DNA of 10,649 bases, from the NCBI GenBank assembly GCA_011525065.1, contig WTIY01000036.1, forward strand, positions 1 through 10,649. Reading direction: 5' to 3'. A model generated the notes under the pieces. It was given only the letters and a program-made list of their open reading frames with translations. It did no database searches and was not told the origin of the DNA. The stretch is from Flavobacteriales bacterium. GTDB lineage: Bacteria > Bacteroidota > Bacteroidia > Flavobacteriales > Flavobacteriaceae. Numbering within the stretch: the first letter of the stretch is position 1; the number at the start of each line of letters is the position of its first letter. Below, piece after piece: positions 1 to 6,569 of this stretch. A program made the position numbers and the translations under genes.

Positions 1-303
1 GAATTAAATCCATCAGATTGGGCCGACCAAATGGCCAAAGACCCTCAAGCAATAATCGTTGACGTCCGTAGTGATATGGAATTAGAAGAGGGTAAAATTC
101 CTGGTGCCATACAGTGTAACATACAGTATAGTAGTGAATTTATGAGCCAAATTCAAGCCATGGATCCTAATAAAAATTATTATGTCTACTGCCGCTCAGG
201 CGGGCGAAGTGCCCAAGCTTGCTTGCTTATGAACGCTAGCGGAATTAAAAATACCTATAATTTATTGGGCGGCATTACCGCCTGGGACGGGCCTACAGAA
301 TAG
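1..303 (+). CDS. Rhodanese-like domain protein (5' end missing)
   Basis: The reading frame is open from the first base, so the gene enters from the left; the first internal ATG is at 31, but residues before it (ELNPSDWADQ) already fit the start of a rhodanese fold, so the true start lies outside the window. Visible hallmarks are IIVDVRSDMELEEGKIPGA, the substrate-site strand and loop, and YVYCRSGGRSA, in which the Cys codon at 190-192 is the expected persulfide-carrying residue, followed by the C-terminal NLLGGITAW. About 100 residues are seen, the size of one single-domain rhodanese. Such proteins move sulfane sulfur to acceptors such as cyanide or thiols; the physiological acceptor cannot be told from sequence. 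No signal peptide can be judged because the N-terminus is missing. The gene converges on the tmRNA gene, with a strong hairpin four bases after the stop. Family assignment is secure; the specific role is unknown. Confidence 0.93.
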   Translation, partial: ELNPSDWADQMAKDPQAIIVDVRSDMELEEGKIPGAIQCNIQYSSEFMSQIQAMDPNKNYYVYCRSGGRSAQACLLMNASGIKNTYNLLGGITAWDGPTE

Positions 304-306
304 CAA

Positions 307-334
307 GAGCGGCCAATGAAACCATTGGCCGCTC
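307..334. terminator. Strong hairpin between convergent rhodanese and tmRNA genes
   Basis: GAGCGGCCAATG (307-318) and CATTGGCCGCTC (323-334) form a perfect 12-bp stem with a 4-nt AAAC loop. It starts just after the rhodanese stop codon and is followed on the + strand by T-rich sequence (cattt...cttgtctttt) rather than a clean T run. The likely role is transcription termination for the rhodanese gene, and possibly for the tmRNA transcript from the other side, where no T run follows. Termination is inferred from position and stem strength. Confidence 0.7.
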
Positions 335-585
335 ATCATTTGTATCTTGTCTTTTGTGGAGCCGGGGAGAGTCGAACTCCCGTCCAAACGTGCCGTTAAA
401 GGGCTTTCTACATGCTTAGTTTTCATTTGGATTTTCGTTCATTTACTGGCTGAAAACGGCCTGCTCATGACTTAGCTTTAATTGATTTTCACCCGGTCAT
501 CAAAGCACTAACCTGGCTAGGTTTACTTTAACGAAGCCACTGAATCAAATGCCGCAAACCAAGGCTTTTGAGTGACTTCCTGCTT

Positions 586-600
586 GCCCGCCTGGCGGGC
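586..600. repeat. GC-rich perfect palindrome inside the tmRNA pseudoknot region
   Basis: GCCCGCC (586-592) and GGCGGGC (594-600) are exact reverse complements around a single T. The element lies downstream of the tag stop in the tmRNA, where the later pseudoknots are expected, and is far richer in GC than its surroundings. It may be a stem of a pseudoknot domain or a dispersed palindromic element inserted in a tolerant loop; the window has no second copy to decide. Confidence 0.6.
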
Positions 601-626
601 CGAGGCACATCTTACTATAATTCAGA

Positions 627-656
627 TTATGCAGCTAGGGCGTAATTATTCTCGCC
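627..656 (-). other. tmRNA proteolysis-tag reading frame (GENNYALAA)
   Basis: On the minus strand the codons GGC GAG AAU AAU UAC GCC CUA GCU GCA UAA encode Gly-Glu-Asn-Asn-Tyr-Ala-Leu-Ala-Ala-stop. The resume codon is GGC at 656-654. The ALAA ending is the usual ClpXP-type recognition end, and the Gly start and overall sequence fit Bacteroidota tmRNAs. Confidence 0.95.
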
Positions 657-801
657 GTTTAAAAAAGATTGAAACATGAGATTAACGAGCTGTATCCCAG
701 CGCTCGGCATGCTTACCGATTAATGAAACCCGCTGTCAAAACCAGTCGGCCCCTAATCGATATTTTGTCATAACCCCATGGAACTACGGAATTATTAGGG
801 A

Positions 802-809
802 CAAAGATA
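802..809 (-). promoter_or_regulatory. Candidate -7 promoter element for tmRNA
   Basis: TATCTTTG on the minus strand matches the Bacteroidota -7 consensus TAnnTTTG. It lies about 48 nt upstream of the mature tmRNA 5' end. A TTTG at 838-835 is a possible -33 element, but its spacing of 25 nt is longer than usual. It forms one arm of the inverted repeat 802-828. Confidence 0.55.
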
Positions 810-820
810 AGCGAAAAAGC

Positions 821-828
821 TATCTTTG
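821..828 (+). promoter_or_regulatory. Candidate -7 promoter element for the saccharopine dehydrogenase-like gene
   Basis: TATCTTTG matches TAnnTTTG and lies 29 nt before the ATG at 858, giving a short leader. No good -33 TTTG is present at normal spacing. It is the mirror image of the element at 802-809, so the two promoters would fire away from each other. Confidence 0.5.
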
Positions 829-857
829 TATTGGCAAATCAACCCTAACCAATCGAT

Positions 858-2072
858 ATGTCATTTACATTGGCCTTAATTAGAGAGCGAAAAACGCCTC
901 CAGACAAACGCGTGGTAATGACTCCTGACCAATGCGCTGCGTTTGTGTCGCTCTACCCTGAAGCGCGCCTGGTTGTTGAAGCATCAGACATCAGAATTTT
1001 TCCCGATGATCAATATCGTGAAAAGGGAATTGAGGTTCTTGACGATGTCTCTTTTGCCGATGTATTTATTGGTGTAAAGGAAGTCCCGGTAAGTGCTCTA
1101 GTGGACAATAAATCTTACGTGTTTTTTAGCCATACCATTAAAAAACAACCCTATAATCAGGGATTGCTTCAGGCCATAAGCGCTAAAAGGATTGCTTTAT
1201 ACGATCATGAAACCTTCATCAACGAATCCGGCCAAAGACTTATTGGCTTTGGTCGTTATGCTGGAATTGTCGGAGCCTACAATGGTTTTAGACTATTCGG
1301 TCTTAAATCAAGGTCATTTGAATTACCTAAAGTAGACGATTTATACGACTATGAAGCTGTAAAAATTGCTTTGTCTAAAGTCACCTTACCTGATAATTTT
1401 AAAACAGTTATTACCGGCAGCGGTCGAGTGGCCTCTGGCGCTCAAGAAATTATCACTCTTCTGGGCTTAAATCGGGTAACGCCAAATGAGTTGTTGACCC
1501 AAGAGCTGGATCAACCAAGTTATGCCGTATTGGATGTATCAGACTATAACAAAAACAAGGCAGGTAAGACCTTCGATCGTTTTGAATTTTATGAGTATCC
1601 AGAGCGATTTGAAGGAAATTTTGATCGCTTTACCAAGGTCATAGATTTGTTTATCGCTGGACATTTCTACGCCAATGGAGCTCCAATTATTCTAACCAGA
1701 TCAGCCTTGAAGCACAAGAATTGCCGACTACATGTGGTTGCTGATATTTCATGTGATATAGACGGTCCCATTGCCTGCACCTTAAGGCCTTCGACCATTG
1801 CAGAGCCCTTTTACGGTTATGATCCTATGACCCACAGTGAGTGTGATTATATGGATTCAAAGGCCATTGCGGTTATGGCAGTCGATAATTTGCCTTGCGA
1901 ATTGCCACGAGATGCCAGCCATGGTTTTGGCGAGCAATTTTTGGAAAACATTGCCCCTTCGTTTTTTGATGGTGATGCAGAAGGTGTGTTGGCCCGTGCT
2001 CAGATTACCGACGGTATGGGGCGATTGACCCCTCGATTCAGTTATTTGCAATACTATTTAATGGGAGTTTAA
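858..2072 (+). CDS. Saccharopine dehydrogenase (lysine-forming)-like / alanine dehydrogenase-family NAD(P) oxidoreductase
   Basis: The 404-residue protein has the two-domain layout of the alanine dehydrogenase/transhydrogenase-alpha superfamily. The N-terminal substrate half opens with LALIRERKTPPDKRVVMTP and carries K74 (GVKEVP) and H92 (FFSHTIKKQ), which line up in order with the catalytic Lys/His pair of LYS1-type saccharopine dehydrogenases. The Rossmann half has a GSGRVASG turn at 187-194, and ADISCDIDG at 295-303 followed by TLRPSTIAEPFYGYDP is characteristic of the lysine-forming saccharopine dehydrogenase group. The family oxidises saccharopine to lysine and 2-oxoglutarate with NAD+; whether that is the reaction here is inference. 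No partner lysine gene lies beside it, and it appears monocistronic between divergent tmRNA and convergent kdsA. The ATG at 858 follows a candidate -7 element and yields the full N-terminal strand. The fold is certain, the substrate uncertain. It has no signal peptide and should be cytoplasmic. Confidence 0.85.
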   Translation: MSFTLALIRERKTPPDKRVVMTPDQCAAFVSLYPEARLVVEASDIRIFPDDQYREKGIEVLDDVSFADVFIGVKEVPVSALVDNKSYVFFSHTIKKQPYNQGLLQAISAKRIALYDHETFINESGQRLIGFGRYAGIVGAYNGFRLFGLKSRSFELPKVDDLYDYEAVKIALSKVTLPDNFKTVITGSGRVASGAQEIITLLGLNRVTPNELLTQELDQPSYAVLDVSDYNKNKAGKTFDRFEFYEYPERFEGNFDRFTKVIDLFIAGHFYANGAPIILTRSALKHKNCRLHVVADISCDIDGPIACTLRPSTIAEPFYGYDPMTHSECDYMDSKAIAVMAVDNLPCELPRDASHGFGEQFLENIAPSFFDGDAEGVLARAQITDGMGRLTPRFSYLQYYLMGV

Positions 2073-2101
2073 GCCCCTGCCTTAGCCCGTTCCTGATGGC
2101 T

Positions 2102-2121
2102 AAAAACGGTGCAGTTGCACC
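2102..2121 (-). terminator. Rho-independent terminator-like hairpin after kdsA
   Basis: On the minus strand GGTGC-AACT-GCACC (2121-2108) is followed directly by GTTTTT (2107-2102). It lies 18 nt beyond the kdsA stop codon. The stem is only 5 bp, so strength is modest. A further TTAGCC/GGCTAA pair (2082-2087, 2098-2103) overlaps the T run and could serve the converging gene on the + strand. Confidence 0.5.
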
Positions 2122-2138
2122 TGACTACATTCAGTTTC

Positions 2139-2957
2139 TTAGAAATTATTGATGGTTTGACGAATGGCCACCAATTTAGTCAGTAGATCCGGGAGATTTT
2201 TCAAATCCAACATATTGGCTCCATCGCTTTTTGCCTGGGTTGGATTAAAATGAGTTTCGATAAATAGTCCGTCCGCCCCCGAAGCGATTCCTGCCCGAGC
2301 AATGGTTTCAATCATTTCTGGTCTTCCTCCGGTTACCCCAGTATTCTGGTTGGGTTGCTGAAGACTATGTGTCACATCCAAAACTGTTGGGGCATAAGAT
2401 TTCATGGTAGGAATGCCTCTAAAATCGACGATTAGATCTTGGTAGCCAAACATGCTCCCTCTGTCGGTGACCATCACCTGCTTATTACCAGATTCTTTGA
2501 CCTTAGTAACGGCATGGCTCATGCTTTCTGGACTCATAAATTGCCCCTTTTTCAAGTTCACTGCCTTTCCGGTTTTGGCCGCAGCCACTAAAAGGTCGGT
2601 TTGTCTCACTAAAAAGGCTGGAATTTGAAGAACATCGACATACTGAGCCGCTAAGGCAGCATCACTTTCTTGATGAATGTCCGTTACTGTAGGTAAGTCA
2701 AATCGCTCGCCCACTGATTTTAGTATTTCTAGGGCCTCTACATCACCTATGCCCGTGAAGCTGTCCAGTCGACTGCGGTTCGCTTTTTTAAAACTCCCTT
2801 TGAAAATAAAGGGAATGGATAAGCGGTCACTGATTTGGCTGATTTCTTCAGCGATGTGCATGGCCATATCGTATCCCTCTATGGCACAGGGTCCGGCCAA
2901 GAGAAAAAAGTTGTTGCTGTCCGTGTGTTTGATCTTCGGGATTTGCGTCAATTCCAT
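2139..2957 (-). CDS. kdsA: 3-deoxy-8-phosphooctulonate (KDO-8-phosphate) synthase, metal-dependent type
   Basis: The enzyme condenses phosphoenolpyruvate with arabinose-5-phosphate to give KDO-8-phosphate, the precursor of the KDO that joins lipid A to the LPS core. The 272-residue protein is the usual length for this TIM-barrel family. Recognisable blocks are FLLAGPCAIEG (18-28), FKGSFKKANRS (52-62), TDIHQ (92-96), LQIPAFLVRQTDLL (110-123), NLKKGQF (134-140), TDRGSMFGY (164-172) and DVTHSLQ (194-200). C24, H197, E234 and D245 match the four metal ligands of the metallo class (for example the Aquifex enzyme), whereas the E. coli class has Asn in place of the Cys; a divalent metal requirement is therefore inferred. 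The gene is cytoplasmic, appears monocistronic and is divergent from typA. The ATG at 2957 lies 17 nt downstream of a good -7 element. Confidence 0.97.
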   Translation of the reverse strand: MELTQIPKIKHTDSNNFFLLAGPCAIEGYDMAMHIAEEISQISDRLSIPFIFKGSFKKANRSRLDSFTGIGDVEALEILKSVGERFDLPTVTDIHQESDAALAAQYVDVLQIPAFLVRQTDLLVAAAKTGKAVNLKKGQFMSPESMSHAVTKVKESGNKQVMVTDRGSMFGYQDLIVDFRGIPTMKSYAPTVLDVTHSLQQPNQNTGVTGGRPEMIETIARAGIASGADGLFIETHFNPTQAKSDGANMLDLKNLPDLLTKLVAIRQTINNF

Positions 2958-2974
2958 GAGTTAAATTTTCAAGG

Positions 2975-2982
2975 CAAAGATA
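2975..2982 (-). promoter_or_regulatory. Candidate -7 promoter element for kdsA
   Basis: TATCTTTG on the minus strand is the same octamer as the two elements near tmRNA and matches TAnnTTTG. It ends 17 nt before the kdsA ATG, so the transcript would have a very short leader. A TTG lies 24 nt further upstream, rather far for a -33 element. Confidence 0.5.
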
Positions 2983-3070
2983 CATCTTTTATCACTCAGC
3001 CCGAGTCAATAATTAGTTCGAGCCGACCAAAATAAAATCAGGTCTTCACGCTTTATTGACTAAATAACAG

Positions 3071-3078
3071 TACTTTTG
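3071..3078 (+). promoter_or_regulatory. Candidate -7 promoter element for typA
   Basis: TACTTTTG matches TAnnTTTG and lies 20 nt before the typA ATG. The nearest TTG upstream (3056-3058) is too close to be a normal -33 element, so support rests on the -7 match and position only. Confidence 0.4.
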
Positions 3079-3098
3079 GGCCGCTTTTAACCCAGGAC

Positions 3099-4892
3099 AT
3101 GAACATTAAAAACATCGCCATCATCGCGCACGTCGACCATGGAAAGACCACATTGGTTGACAAAATATTACACCATTGTAGTCTTTTTCAGGCTCATGAG
3201 AAGACCGGTGAGCTCATTTTAGACAACAATGATTTGGAACGTGAGCGTGGGATCACCATCACTTCCAAGAATGTTTCTGTGATCTATAAAGACACCAAAA
3301 TCAACATCATTGACACCCCGGGTCACGCCGATTTTGGCGGTGAAGTCGAACGGGTGCTCAATATGGCTGATGGGGTACTGCTTTTGGTAGATGCTTTTGA
3401 AGGTCCAATGCCGCAAACACGATTTGTGCTGCAAAAGGCAATTTCACTGGGAAAAAAACCTTGTGTGGTGATCAATAAAGTGGATAAAGAAAATTGTACT
3501 CCTGATGAGGTGCATGAAGCGGTATTCGATTTAATGTTTGACTTAGGAGCTGAAGAATGGCAATTGGATTTTCCCACTGTTTATGGTTCGGCCAAACATA
3601 ATTGGATGAGTCTGGATTGGAACAAACCCACCGATTCCATTGCCCCGCTACTGGATATGGTCCTTGAGCATATACCGTCACCACAAATCGAAACGGGAAC
3701 CACCCAAATGCTCATTACTTCTTTAGACTATTCGTCATTTACTGGTCGAATCGCGATTGGTCGATTACAGCGAGGCTTCCTCAAAGAGCAAATGAATGTA
3801 TCCTTGATTAAGCGCGACGGGGCCATTGTGAAAAGCCGCATAAAAGAATTATTCACCTTTGAAGGTTTGGGCCGAAAAAAGGTCACTGAGGTAGCTGCCG
3901 GCGATATTTGTGCGCTCGTGGGGCTGGAAGGATTTGACATTGGGGACTGTATTGGAGATTTTGAACAGCCTGAGGCATTAGCGACTATTGCTATAGACGA
4001 ACCGACCATGAGCATGTTATTTACCATCAATGATTCTCCATTTTTTGGTAAGGACGGAAAATTTGTGACCTCAAGACACATAAAGGAACGCTTAAATCGC
4101 GAACTGGAAAAAAACTTAGCGTTGAGGGTTCAGGAAACCGATAGTGCCGATAAATTCATGGTTTTTGGCCGCGGGGTTTTGCATCTTTCGGTACTTATTG
4201 AAACCATGAGGAGGGAGGGCTATGAGTTACAGATTGGTCAGCCCCAAGTCATTGTCAAAGAAATTAACGGCCAGCGTTGCGAACCTGTGGAGGAATTGAC
4301 CATTGACCTGCCAGAAGAGGTCAGTGGCCGTGCCATTGACATGGTCACCATCCGCAAAGGTGAGATGCAAAGCATGGAAGCCAAAGGCGATCGCATGGTG
4401 TGTACCTTTTTGATCCCGTCAAGAGGAATTATCGGTTTGAGAAATCAACTTCTGACAGCGACGGCTGGGGAGGCCATCATGACCCATCGATTTTTAGAAT
4501 ACCAACCCATGAAAGGGGGCATACCTGAACGTTTAAATGGAAGTATGGTTTCCATGGAAAACGGCACCGCCATCCCTTATTCCATTGACAAACTGCAGGA
4601 GCGTGGGCGCTTTTTTATTGACCCGGGAGAAGAAATTTACGAAGGTCAAGTCATCGGTGAGAATTCGCGACAAGACGATATGGTGATCAATGTGACTAAG
4701 ACTAAAAAGTTGACCAATGTGCGTTCAGCCGGTGCGGATGATAAAGCGCGGATCGTTCCAGCCATAAAATTCTCACTTGAAGAGGCTTTAGAATACATTC
4801 AAAAGGACGAATACGTAGAGGTGACCCCAAATCATTTGCGATTGCGTAAGATTTTGCTCAAAGAAGTTGATCGAAAGCGCAGTAAAGCTTAG
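3099..4892 (+). CDS. typA: Translational GTPase TypA/BipA
   Basis: This 597-residue protein is close to the usual 600-610 of the family. The GTPase domain holds all expected motifs: AHVDHGKTT (10-18, P loop), RGITI (50-54, switch I), DTPGH (72-76), NKVDK (126-130) and GSAK (163-166). Then follow an EF-Tu-like domain II (about 200-290), EF-G-like domains III and V, and the BipA-specific C-terminal domain with SRGIIGLRNQLLTATAG and YEGQVIGENSR. BipA binds the ribosome in a GTP-dependent way and is linked to 50S assembly and to stress or low-temperature growth, often affecting surface structures such as capsule and LPS. The gene is divergent from kdsA and is followed after 83 nt by the surface-polysaccharide genes. 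The ATG at 3099 gives the canonical N-terminus and is preceded by a candidate -7 element; no Shine-Dalgarno is visible. Confidence 0.97.
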   Translation: MNIKNIAIIAHVDHGKTTLVDKILHHCSLFQAHEKTGELILDNNDLERERGITITSKNVSVIYKDTKINIIDTPGHADFGGEVERVLNMADGVLLLVDAFEGPMPQTRFVLQKAISLGKKPCVVINKVDKENCTPDEVHEAVFDLMFDLGAEEWQLDFPTVYGSAKHNWMSLDWNKPTDSIAPLLDMVLEHIPSPQIETGTTQMLITSLDYSSFTGRIAIGRLQRGFLKEQMNVSLIKRDGAIVKSRIKELFTFEGLGRKKVTEVAAGDICALVGLEGFDIGDCIGDFEQPEALATIAIDEPTMSMLFTINDSPFFGKDGKFVTSRHIKERLNRELEKNLALRVQETDSADKFMVFGRGVLHLSVLIETMRREGYELQIGQPQVIVKEINGQRCEPVEELTIDLPEEVSGRAIDMVTIRKGEMQSMEAKGDRMVCTFLIPSRGIIGLRNQLLTATAGEAIMTHRFLEYQPMKGGIPERLNGSMVSMENGTAIPYSIDKLQERGRFFIDPGEEIYEGQVIGENSRQDDMVINVTKTKKLTNVRSAGADDKARIVPAIKFSLEEALEYIQKDEYVEVTPNHLRLRKILLKEVDRKRSKA

Positions 4893-4975
4893 TGACCGGC
4901 TAAACTTTAGAGGGATTAGGGTGGCCAAGTGGTGCATTTTTATTTAATTTGTGCTAAGGACTAAAAAAAGTGTTG

Positions 4976-5197
4976 ATGGGCTATTTTTCAATGATGTTTC
5001 TTTACTTTGACCCAGGTTTGGGCGCCATGTTAGTTCAAGCCATTGTCGCTGCGGCTGCAGGGATTATTCTGTTTTCAAAAAACTTGATGTACAAGGTGAA
5101 GTCGTTTTTTGGTCTAACCAAGCCTCAAGAGGATGGCATTGATGCCATGGAATTTGAGCAGGACGAAAAACAACCCAATGAAGAGCAAAGCTCATAG
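4976..5197 (+). CDS. Small membrane protein with FDPGxG motif, first gene of the surface-glycan cluster
   Basis: The 73-residue protein has a short N-terminus, the motif YFDPGLGAMLVQ (10-21), one hydrophobic span (about 15-34), a basic stretch KNLMYKVKSFFG and an acidic, probably cytoplasmic tail. Small proteins with a DPGxGS-type motif, one span and a basic flank occur, as I recall, beside methyltransferase and sulfatase-like genes in other bacteria; no function is established to my knowledge. The basic flank after the span suggests the C-terminus is inside. The ATG at 4976 follows an A-rich stretch (ctaaaaaaag), usual for ribosome binding in this phylum. In-frame GTG at 4970 and ATGs at 4991 and 4994 are alternatives. 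The end overlaps the next gene by 20 nt, so the two are probably translated together and their products may act as partners. A one-mismatch -7 element (TTAATTTG) lies near 4943-4950. Confidence 0.75.
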   Translation: MGYFSMMFLYFDPGLGAMLVQAIVAAAAGIILFSKNLMYKVKSFFGLTKPQEDGIDAMEFEQDEKQPNEEQSS

Positions 5198-6563
5198 ACA
5201 TGAAGCCTCTTTTCGCGATCCGTCAGGTTTTATTTTTGAAGACGGTGGAACAGTAAAAAGAGCAATCAACCCCATTTATTTCCCGGTTTACCAGGCGCTT
5301 TGTGACAATGATTTTTTCGCCCCATTGTTCAAGGCCAAAATGCTCATTCCGCACGTAGAAGAGGAGCAGACTCCAGAGCGAATCGTTTTAAAGCCCGACC
5401 AGCTCGACCTGATGACTTACCCCTATGAATGGAGTTTTGATCAATTTAAACAGGCGGCGCTTCTGACCTTAAAATTGCAAAACTATGCCCTTGAACGTGG
5501 ATTTTCGCTCAAGGATGCTTCGGCCTATAATGTAACCTTTTACAAAGGACGAGCAATTTTCATTGATACCCTATCTTTTGATTTTTATCAAAAGGATCAA
5601 CCGTGGCGCGCGTACAAGCAATTTGTGATGCATTTTTTATCGCCCCTAGTTTTGGCGCATTATCACGGGGCTGAGGTTTTAAAGATGATGCAAAATCACA
5701 TTGATGGCATTCCTGTTTCCTTAGTCGCTTCACTGTTGCCAAAACGGACTAAATTGAGTCCAACCTTGTATACAAACATTCATTTATTGGCCAAATTAGA
5801 GGCCAAACACAATGATGAATACAAGCCGAAATCTCGCAAAATGCATTTGAGCAAAAAAGCCTTGAGTAACATGATTCGTTCACTCTATGACTACATCGAT
5901 GGGCTCGAGCTCAAACAGCAAACTGAGTGGGGAGATTATTACAATAAAACGAATTATCAACCGGAGGCCTTCAGCTTTAAAAAACAGCAGATTGATCATT
6001 GGATCAGCCAGCGTGCTTTGAAAAAGGTTTTGGATGTTGGAGGCAATGATGGCACCTTTGTAAGGGCCTTGTCTGAGGATTTGGATTTGGCAGTGGTCGC
6101 GGACATTGATCACAATGCCGTGGCCTTAAATTACGCTCAGGTTAAGGCCAACAAAGAACACAATATATTGCCGCTTTGGTTTGACGTCGCACAGCCCAGT
6201 CCAGGGATTGGATGGGTCAATCAAGAGCGCTCGCCCATCCTCAACCGATTGAGTAAATGGGGTCCAGAAGTTGTATTAGCCCTGGCCGTGATTCACCACA
6301 TGACCTTGTCTGGTAATGTGCCTTTTGAAGACTCGGCGCGTTTTTTTGCCGGTCTATCACCGCTATTGATCATTGAGTTTCCCAAACGTAAGGACAGTTG
6401 GGTAGATTCCCTGTTGCAACGTAAAAGAGAGTTCATCAATCATTTTGATCATTACCATCAGGAGGATTTTGAGTCGGCATTTGCCCAGTATTTTGAGACC
6501 CTTGAACAGGTTGAGATTCCAGGCAGTAAACGCATTCTGTATTTGATGAAAACCAGATCATAG
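5178..6563 (+). CDS. Class I SAM-dependent methyltransferase with a kinase-like N-terminal half
   Basis: The 461-residue protein belongs to a recognisable family starting FRDPSGFIF (12-20), followed by MLIPHVEEE and YPYEWSFDQFKQAALLTLKLQ. The C-terminal part is a Rossmann methyltransferase: KVLDVGGNDGTF (283-294) is the SAM glycine loop, VVADID (306-311) the acidic strand end, and LALAVIHHM (367-375) the later strand. Between lies LKDASAYNVTF then AIFIDTLSF, with D113, N118 and D130 spaced like the catalytic loop and metal Asp of kinase or aminoglycoside-phosphotransferase folds; this part is inference. The acceptor is unknown. Given its neighbours it probably modifies a surface sugar or a lipid-linked glycan on the cytoplasmic side. 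I chose the ATG at 5178 because FRDPSG begins soon after; the upstream ATG at 5133 adds 15 residues that lie wholly over the preceding gene. The sulfatase-like gene starts 6 nt after its stop. Confidence 0.85.
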   Translation: MKSKAHRHEASFRDPSGFIFEDGGTVKRAINPIYFPVYQALCDNDFFAPLFKAKMLIPHVEEEQTPERIVLKPDQLDLMTYPYEWSFDQFKQAALLTLKLQNYALERGFSLKDASAYNVTFYKGRAIFIDTLSFDFYQKDQPWRAYKQFVMHFLSPLVLAHYHGAEVLKMMQNHIDGIPVSLVASLLPKRTKLSPTLYTNIHLLAKLEAKHNDEYKPKSRKMHLSKKALSNMIRSLYDYIDGLELKQQTEWGDYYNKTNYQPEAFSFKKQQIDHWISQRALKKVLDVGGNDGTFVRALSEDLDLAVVADIDHNAVALNYAQVKANKEHNILPLWFDVAQPSPGIGWVNQERSPILNRLSKWGPEVVLALAVIHHMTLSGNVPFEDSARFFAGLSPLLIIEFPKRKDSWVDSLLQRKREFINHFDHYHQEDFESAFAQYFETLEQVEIPGSKRILYLMKTRS

Positions 6564-6569
6564 ACCTTT

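Larger units (their letters stand above)
357..753 (-). ncRNA. ssrA: Transfer-messenger RNA (tmRNA)
   Basis: This is a one-piece tmRNA of about 397 nt. The 5' end reads GGGGCCGACTGGTTTTGACA and the 3' end carries a T arm, GGGAG-UUCGACU-CUCCC. The first seven bases GGGGCCG pair with CGGCUCC near the 3' end, with a single G-U wobble, to give the acceptor stem, and A at 357 is the discriminator base. The genome continues with CAA, so the CCA tail is not fully encoded and must be added after processing. The tag frame encodes GENNYALAA and then UAA. tmRNA with SmpB enters stalled ribosomes, switches translation to its own frame and marks the released peptide for proteolysis. The RNA lies between a convergent rhodanese gene and a divergent dehydrogenase gene. 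A -7-like element lies about 48 nt upstream of the mature 5' end, implying a leader removed by RNase P. Confidence 0.97.

Noticed and set aside
751..860. Near-repeat CCCTAATCGATAT (751-763) and CCCTAACCAATCGATAT (843-859)
   Set aside because: The two are short and imperfect, and one lies at the tmRNA 5' end, where its sequence is fixed by acceptor-stem pairing; it is probably coincidental.
2677..3035. Two plus-strand frames of 95 and 66 codons opposite the start of kdsA
   Set aside because: They overlap the clear kdsA gene and its promoter region; no domain or start context supports them.
3728..4081. 117-codon minus-strand frame, and shorter ones around 3219-3684
   Set aside because: All are antisense to typA, which is intact and strongly conserved across this region.
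4893..4969. Terminator or separate promoter between typA and the glycan genes
   Set aside because: A T-rich stretch and a one-mismatch -7 element are present, but no convincing stem precedes the T run, so I do not call a terminator; read-through from typA remains possible.
5133..5177. Longer start for the methyltransferase gene at 5133
   Set aside because: The extra residues fall wholly inside the preceding small gene and do not resemble the family N-terminus; ATG 5178 gives a 20-nt overlap and starts shortly before FRDPSG.
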